Shown: positions 1 through 5,987 of the stretch, one piece after another
How the letters are laid out: the number at the start of each line of letters is the position of its first letter
How positions within the stretch are numbered: position 1 is the first letter of the stretch
Origin: Candidatus Omnitrophota bacterium
GTDB taxonomy: Bacteria > Omnitrophota > Gorgyraeia > 2-02-FULL-51-18
Assembly: GCA_023247935.1 (NCBI GenBank)
Contig: JAHFFM010000100.1
Span: 1-7,091, forward strand
DNA: 7,091 bases
Direction: 5' to 3'
Notes under the pieces: generated by a model
Seen by the model: the letters and a program-made list of their open reading frames with translations, nothing else
Database searches by the model: none
What the model was told of the DNA's origin: nothing
Made by a program: the position numbers and the translations under genes

Positions 1-2063
1 CTTGTCGTGCCCGCAAGCGGAATGTCAGCCGGGAAAATAGATAGATTTGCAATATCAAACGCAGTTGATCCTGTTTGCAAACGCGCGTTCATATTAGCCG
101 TTGTCGCATCAACCAAAAGCGGGTTAGAAGTTATTATGGTTTTTGAAAGAGCGGCATCTTTTTGCTTGGAAGCCACATCCCCCAAGTTACGCCATTGATC
201 GATGGTCATATTCTCAATATAATTAAAAGAAGCGAATCCGCCGAAATTCGAATTACCGGTGACGTTGTAATTGCATCCGGGACAATAATAAATGTTATTT
301 TCGAAATCCACACCGGCCCTTCCTGTATCCATTAATTTTTTGGAACCAAAAATCGGCGCGCGCGCTGTGTTTAAATTTACAAAGATATTATTTTTTACGG
401 CTAAACCGCCTGTCATATTAGAAAATCCGAATAGACGCTCACCTTGGTCAACACCGCTTTGATCATAATAAGAGCGAAGCTCATCATCCTTACGATCTCT
501 CTGAAGTGTGTTGCCTATAATCTGCACATCGGAAATCGCATCCTGTCCGCCTGTCAAACCGGAAATATTGATGGCTTGGCCCATATTTCCGAAAACCAAA
601 TTGTTGATAATCCGGATATTCGCGGGTCTCTTGCCAATCGCAAAACCGTTTTGTTCAACACCGACAGCAATTCCGGGGTTAGGGCGAAGTCTTTTTTTCT
701 CTCCTCTAGGATCGACGCCGCCAGCCCAAATACGCGTATTCATAATGGTGATATCGCTGCCGCCGTCGATATAAATATTAGGATCAAAATTGTCACGCGA
801 AGTCGGTTGAATGCCGTTATTATGAACCTGGCAATTGATAACCTTGCCTCCGTTTGTTTTTGTTTTGGCATTGTAATCCAGAAAATCGATACCGGCCCAA
901 GCGTTTTCATAAACTTCCGCATCTTCAACCGTCACATTTTCCGCTTCAATGGTAATGGATTGGCCAATCCCAGACCCCTGCCCCATATTATTTCTGCGGG
1001 AAATACAATTTTTAATTAAATTATCTTTAGCCCCGGGAGATGGAGCTCCCCAACGGCTCCTATCAATAATAAACCCTTCCATCGCATTGAGCTCTGAAAG
1101 ACAATTGATAAATTGTGTATTTGGATAACTGCTGGCAAAACCATAACCGGAGGACAATTTCGCATGCAAATCTTTAAATACATAGTTTCCTCCCACATAT
1201 TTCAAATCCGTGCTGGTTCCGGCATAACCCTTATACACTTTAACCAAACGATCCGTTCCGTCCTGCGGGGTCCTTCCAATAAATATGTCGCGACCCGCTG
1301 CGTGATCAGGTTTTAAATTATCCGTTCTCCAAACATAGAGTCTTTTAGTGGAACTTTCATAAAAATAAGTGCCGCGCACCATGGATAAATTGGAATTCCA
1401 ACCGTTTGCAAGGGTCACGCCTTGCACAGACCAGCCCGCAAAAAGATGCGGCCCGTCTTTGGCTGTGTCTTCCTGGGCGGCAATGTTCGGCCACCATTCA
1501 ATTCCACTGACATACCAAATGGATGTTCCGGGCACGTTTGTCCAATTATCCCTTCCCATTTCAAATGCCGATTTTGCTCCACGGAAAATAGGGCGCGATA
1601 AATTAGGATCGCCATACGCCGCAAAAGTTATCGGGTTATCCGGATCGCCTTTGGCGTCTATCGTCCATTGAGCATCCAAACCCACCCACTCGTCCCCTCT
1701 TTTAAAAAGAAGCTGATCTCCCGGATTGAGCTTAACCTCACCCAAAGAAATTTTATTTTCGCCCGTCGTGCAGCCCGCATTTTTCCATGCGCCGCAAACG
1801 CTGTAATAAGGCTCCGCTTGCGTGCCTTTTCCCGTGGTGTTGTTTCCGGACGTGCTGAAATAATAAGTGGCCGCTTGACACTGAGACGAGACAAGAAGAA
1901 AGAAAAGGAAAAGAAGCCTTCGAATCGTCAAGGCCCCTTCCCAGCCCGAGAACTGGGGTCTGAATCTTTTATTGCTGTGTGTGGCTTTTAAAAGGTGAAA
2001 ATTGCAAAAGTCAGCAAAGAGCATCCATAAGAGCATGCACGGAGATTTTTTGATTTTAATCAT
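1..2063 (-). CDS. Secreted right-handed parallel beta-helix protein (partial, C-terminus off left edge)
   Basis: The minus-strand frame from the ATG at 2063 stays open for 687 codons to the window edge, so the stop is not seen. A basic stretch and hydrophobic core (residues 48-60, RRLLFLFFLLVSS) followed by QCQA gives a Sec signal peptide with likely cleavage near residue 64-65. The mature start YYFSTSGNN, then LNPGDQLLFKRGDEWVG (112-128), is the usual opening of secreted beta-helix proteins of the pectate-lyase-like fold. From about 290 to 590 there are short repeated coils with N/G/V-I patterns, such as NVTVEDAEVYENAWAGIDF, NIRIINNLVFGN and VQIIGNTL. A TSNPLLVDA...ARLQTGSTAFDIA stretch (645-672) resembles the closing segment of such domains, so the helix probably ends near the left edge. 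A C-P-G-C motif sits at 594-597. The role is inferred: an extracellular polysaccharide lyase, epimerase or binding protein; no catalytic residues could be assigned. The start choice rests on a strong SD, but a TTG at 1931 (codon 45) would give a classical 20-residue signal peptide. Confidence 0.87.
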   Translation of the reverse strand, partial: MIKIKKSPCMLLWMLFADFCNFHLLKATHSNKRFRPQFSGWEGALTIRRLLFLFFLLVSSQCQAATYYFSTSGNNTTGKGTQAEPYYSVCGAWKNAGCTTGENKISLGEVKLNPGDQLLFKRGDEWVGLDAQWTIDAKGDPDNPITFAAYGDPNLSRPIFRGAKSAFEMGRDNWTNVPGTSIWYVSGIEWWPNIAAQEDTAKDGPHLFAGWSVQGVTLANGWNSNLSMVRGTYFYESSTKRLYVWRTDNLKPDHAAGRDIFIGRTPQDGTDRLVKVYKGYAGTSTDLKYVGGNYVFKDLHAKLSSGYGFASSYPNTQFINCLSELNAMEGFIIDRSRWGAPSPGAKDNLIKNCISRRNNMGQGSGIGQSITIEAENVTVEDAEVYENAWAGIDFLDYNAKTKTNGGKVINCQVHNNGIQPTSRDNFDPNIYIDGGSDITIMNTRIWAGGVDPRGEKKRLRPNPGIAVGVEQNGFAIGKRPANIRIINNLVFGNMGQAINISGLTGGQDAISDVQIIGNTLQRDRKDDELRSYYDQSGVDQGERLFGFSNMTGGLAVKNNIFVNLNTARAPIFGSKKLMDTGRAGVDFENNIYYCPGCNYNVTGNSNFGGFASFNYIENMTIDQWRNLGDVASKQKDAALSKTIITSNPLLVDATTANMNARLQTGSTAFDIANLSIFPADIPLAGTT

Positions 2064-2070
2064 CGCAAGT

Positions 2071-2076
2071 CCTCCT
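2071..2076 (-). promoter_or_regulatory. Ribosome binding site for the beta-helix gene
   Basis: On the minus strand this reads AGGAGG, 7 nt before the ATG at 2063. It is close to ideal in both sequence and spacing, and it is the main argument for starting at 2063 rather than at the TTG at 1931. It lies at the end of a purine- and G-rich leader (minus strand of 2074-2096) with several GG/GGG runs that could fold over it. Confidence 0.75.
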
Positions 2077-2111
2077 ACCTCACCCACCCATCTACCTTTC
2101 TTTCTACTACA

Positions 2112-2141
2112 ATTATCAGCACCAATTAAAAGTATATACAA
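2112..2141 (-). promoter_or_regulatory. Candidate promoter for the beta-helix gene
   Basis: On the minus strand TTGTAT (2141-2136) and GATAAT (2117-2112) are separated by 18 bp, matching the sigma-70 -35/-10 arrangement. Transcription would start near 2105, leaving a leader of about 42 nt that carries the strong SD. An overlapping alternative -10, TATACT (2136-2131), has only a poor -35 (TAGATT) 17 bp upstream. The whole area is AT-rich, so chance matches are likely. Confidence 0.4.
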
Positions 2142-2241
2142 TGTTTAATCAAAAATCTACATTTGTTAAATATATTAATTATTGTTTAATAAATATATCT
2201 AAAAATATACTAAAATGGTATTAAATTAACTAGATTTAACA
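2142..2241. repeat. Cluster of TGTTTAAT-like repeats between divergent signals
   Basis: Three similar elements lie in the same orientation: TGTTTAATCAAAAATCTA at 2142, TGTTAAATATATTA at 2164 and TGTTTAATAAATATATCTA at 2183. An inverted copy, TGTTAAATCTA, is on the minus strand of 2241-2231. The first three start 22 and 19 bp apart, about two helical turns, so they would face the same side of the DNA. They lie upstream of the minus-strand beta-helix promoter and overlap the plus-strand promoter candidate. A regulator binding site is possible, but the low complexity of this AT-rich DNA weakens the case. Confidence 0.3.
2182..2211 (+). promoter_or_regulatory. Candidate plus-strand promoter ahead of the mini-ORF
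   Basis: TTGTTT (2182-2187) and TATACT (2206-2211) are 18 bp apart. The -10 matches the consensus at five of six positions and the -35 at three. Initiation would be near 2218, giving a leader of about 45 nt that carries the perfect SD at 2249-2256. The transcript would run antisense into the 3' end of the flippase gene. AT-richness makes a chance match possible. Confidence 0.35.
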
Positions 2242-2248
2242 GACGTCC

Positions 2249-2256
2249 TAAGGAGG
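2249..2256 (+). promoter_or_regulatory. Perfect plus-strand Shine-Dalgarno sequence
   Basis: TAAGGAGG is fully complementary to the anti-SD end of 16S rRNA (CCUCCUUA). It sits 7 nt before the ATG at 2264. No long plus-strand gene follows, which makes this site odd. A short, weak CCT/AGG hairpin could form around it. Confidence 0.55.
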
Positions 2257-2263
2257 GTCAAAA

Positions 2264-2329
2264 ATGAGAAAAGTGCCAAAAATGAAGTTGTGTCAAGAGG
2301 CGTTTTTAATTTTTATAGAAAATTTTTGA
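2264..2329 (+). CDS. Putative 21-residue peptide, antisense to flippase 3' end
   Basis: The ORF starts at an ATG with an 8-nt perfect SD 7 nt upstream and a possible promoter at 2182-2211, and ends at the TGA at 2327-2329. The peptide begins MRKVPKMKLCQEAF and ends with a short hydrophobic and aromatic tail: basic start, one cysteine, weakly hydrophobic end. It overlaps the last 12 codons of the flippase gene on the opposite strand. I do not recognise it. It could be a small expressed peptide, a leader peptide, or the surviving first codons of a gene whose remainder was replaced when the flippase end was joined here. There is no long continuation in this frame. The support is the initiation signals only, not the protein sequence. 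Confidence 0.35.
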   Translation: MRKVPKMKLCQEAFLIFIENF

Positions 2330-3852
2330 GACAAGGCCGCCAGCGCTTGATGCACATACACTTTGTCGCGCGCGTTCAAAACCAACCAGTAAACTCCCAG
2401 AAAATACACGGGCGCGCACAAAAATAAGGTCACGATCGGCATCACCGATAAAATAAATCCTTTGTGAAACCAATGAATGCCGAATAAAACCGCACCCCAG
2501 TAGATCAATGCCCAAAAAAGCGGCTTTATATAAGACTCCACCCAGTATTCCCTGACAGAAAAACCAATAATTTTGAGGCTGTACGGCACGGAAAAGATAA
2601 TGGTGTAAACGGTACAGGCTATGGAAGTGCCAACCGCCATCCCCTTCAGTCCCATTTGCATATGAACCGAAAACACATAACAAAGCGTCAAAGACATCAT
2701 GGAAAAAATAGGAGACAAAATGCCCGGTATTTTTACTTTCCCAATCGCGTAAGGAATATTCAAACAGGCGGCCACCGGAATATAAACCATTTGCCCCATA
2801 AGGCCGATAAACATCATCGTGGCCGAATCAGAAAAACCGTCTCCCACCCAGGAATGAATAATCGACTGAGAAAAAGCCATGAGCGCGAGACAAATGGGAA
2901 TCACCAGCATACCCATCACCTTGGAGTATACGTAGATAAATTGCTTTAGACGGTCATTTTCCTTTTTAGCCAATAAATCCGTAAAGGTGGGCGTAAGCGT
3001 CCACGTAGGCTCCATAAAAATTTTTTCAATGAGGCCGCCAAATTTCACGCCGATTCCATACATGGCGTTATAAGCCGGTCCCCAAAGGCGATTCACCATC
3101 CAGTTAATGGCGTTATCATGAAAAACCGAGCTTAAATGCCCGGTCATGGCGTAGAAACTAAAAGATAAAATCTGCCGCACTTTTTTTAAGTTGAAATGTT
3201 TTAAATTGATTCTAAATTCCGCAAGCACCTTTTTATAAGCCAGATAAATGGCAAAATTTTGAGTCCAAGTCATAATAAGGCTGATAAGCCCATACGTGAC
3301 AAGTGTTAAATTTTTGGCGGGCAAAATAGAGAACAATGCAAAGATAGCTATGCCGCGTATGATAATGCCTGCCGACGAAGCCAGATTAATCAAATCAAAA
3401 CGCTGCTTAGCGTATAACCCCGCCCAATAAACCACGTTGGGAATACTGATCGCGAACGAGCAGGTTAAAAGCATAAAAAAAACATGAGAGTCTTGATGAT
3501 AAGCTTCGGGAATACGGAAAATAACCGGAATAAAAGAGCTTATAATAAGGCCAGCCACGAAAACAATTCCTGATAAAACAAAGAAAATGCCACGGCCCGT
3601 GGACATATAACCAATAAACTCTTCTTTATTCCCGCTGGACAAAGCGAAGGTCGCATTCTGCGATAAGGCCACCCGGATGCTGGTGCTCATAGCTTCCACA
3701 AACACCATAAGCCCCTCAAAAACCACAATCAGCCCAAAAACCTCTTTTCCCAGCTTGAGAACCAGAAACGGGACCAGAAAGAAGCCGATCAGCATACCCA
3801 CAACCCGGCCGGCATAATTGCTGAGGATATTCATAAAAATTTGACGTTTCAT
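2293..3852 (-). CDS. Polysaccharide flippase, Wzx-like (MOP superfamily)
   Basis: A 519-residue, very hydrophobic protein with roughly 12-14 predicted membrane segments, the size and layout of Wzx/RfbX-type flippases. The N-terminal stretch (residues 8-45: NILSNYAGR, then FFLVPFLVLKLGKEVFGL) is the typical first helix pair, with an LG-x-E-x-(Y/F)-G-L turn. A charged cytoplasmic loop around 205-230 (KKVLAEFRINLKHFNLKKVRQ) separates the halves, and another basic-acidic loop lies near 295-305. Its likely role is to move undecaprenyl-linked oligosaccharide from the cytoplasmic to the periplasmic face of the inner membrane, using products of the neighbouring glycosyltransferases. No SD precedes the ATG at 3852, and the best promoter would start transcription only 2-4 nt upstream of it. 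A second Met (residue 7, at 3834) is an alternative start, also without an SD. No clear terminator follows before the beta-helix gene in the same orientation 229 bp downstream, so some read-through is possible. Confidence 0.93.
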   Translation of the reverse strand: MKRQIFMNILSNYAGRVVGMLIGFFLVPFLVLKLGKEVFGLIVVFEGLMVFVEAMSTSIRVALSQNATFALSSGNKEEFIGYMSTGRGIFFVLSGIVFVAGLIISSFIPVIFRIPEAYHQDSHVFFMLLTCSFAISIPNVVYWAGLYAKQRFDLINLASSAGIIIRGIAIFALFSILPAKNLTLVTYGLISLIMTWTQNFAIYLAYKKVLAEFRINLKHFNLKKVRQILSFSFYAMTGHLSSVFHDNAINWMVNRLWGPAYNAMYGIGVKFGGLIEKIFMEPTWTLTPTFTDLLAKKENDRLKQFIYVYSKVMGMLVIPICLALMAFSQSIIHSWVGDGFSDSATMMFIGLMGQMVYIPVAACLNIPYAIGKVKIPGILSPIFSMMSLTLCYVFSVHMQMGLKGMAVGTSIACTVYTIIFSVPYSLKIIGFSVREYWVESYIKPLFWALIYWGAVLFGIHWFHKGFILSVMPIVTLFLCAPVYFLGVYWLVLNARDKVYVHQALAALSQKFSIKIKNAS

Positions 3853-3861
3853 AGCGGGTTA

Positions 3862-3890
3862 AGTATATAAAGGATAAGTCCGGGATGCAA
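3862..3890 (-). promoter_or_regulatory. Candidate flippase promoter giving a near-leaderless mRNA
   Basis: On the minus strand TTGCAT (3890-3885) and TATACT (3867-3862) are exactly 17 bp apart. The usual 6-8 nt from the -10 to the start site puts initiation around 3856-3854, only 2-4 nt before the ATG at 3852. This agrees with the absence of any SD before the flippase. The -35 matches only in TTG, so the case rests on the -10, the spacing and the missing SD together. Confidence 0.42.
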
Positions 3891-3917
3891 TCTCTGACTT
3901 TCTTTGAGCGTCTTTGA
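3891..3917. repeat. Three 10-bp-spaced TCTYTGA repeats, possible regulator site
   Basis: TCTCTGA at 3891, TCTTTGA at 3901 and TCTTTGA at 3911 recur with an exact 10-bp period; read on the minus strand the element is TCAAAGA or TCAGAGA. They lie directly upstream of the -35 of the flippase promoter and upstream of the -10 of the glycosyltransferase at 3976. Tandem half-sites spaced by one helical turn are known for response regulators of the OmpR/PhoB type. Calling it an operator is inference. Confidence 0.4.
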
Positions 3918-3952
3918 ATTTTTTATTCCTCATTTAAGAAAGCGTCAGGTAT

Positions 3953-3958
3953 TATACT
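3953..3958 (+). promoter_or_regulatory. Candidate -10 element for the plus-strand glycosyltransferase
   Basis: TATACT matches the -10 consensus at five of six positions, but no acceptable -35 lies 16-18 bp upstream. An activator bound at the repeats at 3891-3917 could compensate. Initiation near 3965 would leave a leader of about 11 nt before the ATG at 3976, with only a GAG (3965-3967) as a weak SD. Confidence 0.3.
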
Positions 3959-3975
3959 TTTTATGAGATTTAAAA

Positions 3976-4959
3976 ATGACTGAAAACACCGCAAAACCAA
4001 CCGTCAGCGTCATTATTCCCGTTTATAATGGGGCGCAGTATTTAGGCAGAGCTATCCAAAGCGTACTCTCGCAAACTCACCCCGCGCACGAAATCATCAT
4101 CATAGACGACGGTTCTTTTGACGCCACGCCGTCGATTATGGAAAAATTCAAAGGCAGGATTATCGCTAAGAGAATCCCTAATTCGGGTCCCGCCGTCGCG
4201 CGGAATGTAGGAATTGAAATGTCAACCGGCGATTACGTGGCTTTTCTGGATCATGATGATGTATGGTTTAAAACTAAATTGGAAAAACAAGTAGACGCCG
4301 TCATCCGGTATCCCGAAATCGGTTTTGTGTGCACTAATTTCACAGTTCGCTATCCGCACTTAAGAAATAGGATGGTGGTGCATTTTTCAATTTTGAAAAA
4401 TTCAAAATCCCTTAATTTTAACGAGCCTCTCAAACAAAATGCGTTCAAACTTTTGATTGAGGAACATTTTATCGGGACTTCTTCGGCGGTGATGATCAAA
4501 AGAGATGTGATTAAAAAAGTAGGGTTGTTTAACCCTATTTACCGCAGCACGCAGGATTACGATTATTGGGTGCGCTGCTCGCTGGTGACTAATTTCATCG
4601 TATTATCTGAAATTTTATTTTATAAAAAAAATCATGTGATGAACATTTCGCAGAATACCGTGCGGACGCATACATTCCGGAAAGATATGCTCAAAGAAAT
4701 CATCATCAACCACGGCAATTACATCCATCAGCATCATTTTGAGGATATTTGCATGCAGGCTTTGGCGGATTGCTACTTCTTTCTGGGAAACCTGCATTTT
4801 GAAGCCGCTCAGATTTTTGAGGCTTACCGCTGTTACATTCGCGGACTTTGGACTAAGCCTTCTCCGAAGAATTTGGGTAAATTCACGTGGGCTTTTTTTA
4901 AGAAAACGACTCGGCTTTTGACATTTAACCTGCTAAGCCGAAAAAATTTCAATAAGTAG
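3976..4959 (+). CDS. Family 2 glycosyltransferase (GT-A fold)
   Basis: A 327-residue inverting-type glycosyltransferase, probably cytoplasmic and peripheral to the inner membrane, adding a sugar from a nucleotide donor to a lipid-linked acceptor. The N-terminus VSVIIPVYNGAQYLGRAIQS (10-29) is the classical GT2 opening. The nucleotide-binding IIDDGS (D44, D45), the NSGPAVARNVG segment (69-79) and the metal-binding DHDD (92-95) are all present. TQDYDYW (192-198) corresponds to the ED-type catalytic-base region and is preceded by FIGTSSAVMIKRDVIKKVGLF. The C-terminal ~100 residues look helical (ALADCYFFLGNLHFEAAQIF) and basic, perhaps a membrane- or partner-contact region. It is transcribed divergently from the flippase and ends tail-to-tail with the next glycosyltransferase, overlapping it by 11 bp. 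The start has only a weak SD, but the conserved N-terminus fits it well. Donor and acceptor sugars cannot be told. Confidence 0.94.
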   Translation: MTENTAKPTVSVIIPVYNGAQYLGRAIQSVLSQTHPAHEIIIIDDGSFDATPSIMEKFKGRIIAKRIPNSGPAVARNVGIEMSTGDYVAFLDHDDVWFKTKLEKQVDAVIRYPEIGFVCTNFTVRYPHLRNRMVVHFSILKNSKSLNFNEPLKQNAFKLLIEEHFIGTSSAVMIKRDVIKKVGLFNPIYRSTQDYDYWVRCSLVTNFIVLSEILFYKKNHVMNISQNTVRTHTFRKDMLKEIIINHGNYIHQHHFEDICMQALADCYFFLGNLHFEAAQIFEAYRCYIRGLWTKPSPKNLGKFTWAFFKKTTRLLTFNLLSRKNFNK

Positions 4960-5965
4960 CGTTTAACTTCCCGTATTTCTTTTGGTAATCGACCGCAAGA
5001 CGTTTATTCCACCATGCCTCAATTTTATAAGACAGGTTTTCGAAAGGTTTCAGAGCCAGCCCAAGGGTGAGCTGCCGGCAAAAAGGAAGCACGATAAACA
5101 TTCTCCGTCGCCATCCCAAATTCGCGTAGCGCGTTGGAAAATACTCAGCCTCCGTCACACCCCATTTGTCACGGATATGATGCAGACTTTCAACTTCCCA
5201 TTCATTGCACCATCTCAAAAGGTAATAAGGAATATCCATTTTTTCAAGCGCGGGACCTAAGGGCGGCTCGGACATGAAGCCTACTAGAGACGCCGGTTCA
5301 AAATAAATTTTTTCTCCGATTTTATTCAGGCTCAACGTGGCATCAATCAATTCTTTGCTCACGACGTGTTTATCAAAATAACCCATTTTCTCAACGACGT
5401 CCCTGCGAAATAAAACACAATGAAATTCGAACGCGTGAGTCTCTTCACGTTTCATCGTAGATCTGGCTTCGGGCAATTTTTTACCTTGATGATGGATTTG
5501 ATCCACCAACACAAATTGCTCTTTTCCATTAATGGTTTTTTTCTGAGTTTTAATTATTCCACCGGCAAAATGCACGATCGTGTGCAAAGGGACGCCTTCC
5601 GTAATCAGCGGACTCACCGCGCCCGCGCCTGTTTCCTCGGCACATCTCACCAACGTTGAAAGCCAGCCGTCAGTCACCATACAGTCGTTCTCAACAAAAG
5701 CGATGTATTTTCCTTTGCAGCGCTTGGAACCGATATTGCGCGCAATTGCCGGCGGGAGAAAATGGTCTATCCGGATATATTCGAATTTTTTCTCTTTGGA
5801 AAGTTTTTCGATTTGATCTTGAACTTTTTTGGGTGAATTCGGGTCCACAAAAATAATCTCAAAAGGGACATCTTGGGTATGCTTATAAATCTCCTCGACC
5901 GTTTGAGCCGAGAAACCAAAACGGTCTCTCGGAGAAATCACGATCGATACGAGTGGTGACGACAT
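4949..5965 (-). CDS. Divergent family 2 glycosyltransferase (GT-A fold)
   Basis: A 338-residue protein with the order of GT2 elements but altered motifs. VSIVISPRDR (6-15) opens the Rossmann-like domain, and EIIFVDPNSP (36-45) stands where most relatives have DDGS, so one of the usual aspartates is replaced. LPPAIARNIGSKRCKGKYIAFVEND (70-94) is clearly GT2, but the metal site reads E92-N-D94 rather than DxD. A KELIDATLSLNKIGEKIYFEPASLVGF stretch from 204 occupies the place of the usual ED-x-DL segment. The C-terminus is rich in W/Y/R and basic. AGGAG (minus strand of 5976-5972) lies 6 nt before the ATG, which supports the start. The gene follows the family 4 glycosyltransferase by 22 bp in the same direction, so the two are probably co-transcribed. 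It most likely works in the same glycan pathway; the sugar specificity is unknown. Confidence 0.9.
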   Translation of the reverse strand: MSSPLVSIVISPRDRFGFSAQTVEEIYKHTQDVPFEIIFVDPNSPKKVQDQIEKLSKEKKFEYIRIDHFLPPAIARNIGSKRCKGKYIAFVENDCMVTDGWLSTLVRCAEETGAGAVSPLITEGVPLHTIVHFAGGIIKTQKKTINGKEQFVLVDQIHHQGKKLPEARSTMKREETHAFEFHCVLFRRDVVEKMGYFDKHVVSKELIDATLSLNKIGEKIYFEPASLVGFMSEPPLGPALEKMDIPYYLLRWCNEWEVESLHHIRDKWGVTEAEYFPTRYANLGWRRRMFIVLPFCRQLTLGLALKPFENLSYKIEAWWNKRLAVDYQKKYGKLNATY

Positions 5966-5971
5966 TTTAAT

Positions 5972-5976
5972 CTCCT
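5972..5976 (-). promoter_or_regulatory. Ribosome binding site of the minus-strand family 2 glycosyltransferase
   Basis: Reads AGGAG on the minus strand, 6 nt before the ATG at 5965, in the 22-bp gap after the stop of the upstream family 4 gene. It supports independent but coupled translation within one operon. Confidence 0.7.
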
Positions 5977-5987
5977 GTTCTTAATTT

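Noticed and set aside
444..1019. 191-codon plus-strand ORF
   Set aside because: It is the reverse-strand shadow of the beta-helix gene: no SD, no recognisable domain, and the minus-strand frame gives a coherent secreted protein through the whole stretch.
1016..1894. Short minus-strand ORFs at 1016-1198, 1415-1624 and 1658-1894
   Set aside because: All lie in other frames inside the beta-helix gene, lack ribosome sites and show no protein family features.
2218..2263. Riboswitch in the plus-strand leader before the mini-ORF
   Set aside because: The leader is about 45 nt, AT-rich and without a stable multi-stem fold or a recognised aptamer core.
4912..4940. Inverted repeat CGGCTT/AAGCCG as a terminator between the two convergent glycosyltransferases
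   Set aside because: The stem is only 6 bp with a 17-nt loop. On the plus strand it is followed by A's rather than T's, and on the minus strand the T-rich stretch is displaced and broken. It also lies in coding sequence, so it may be chance.
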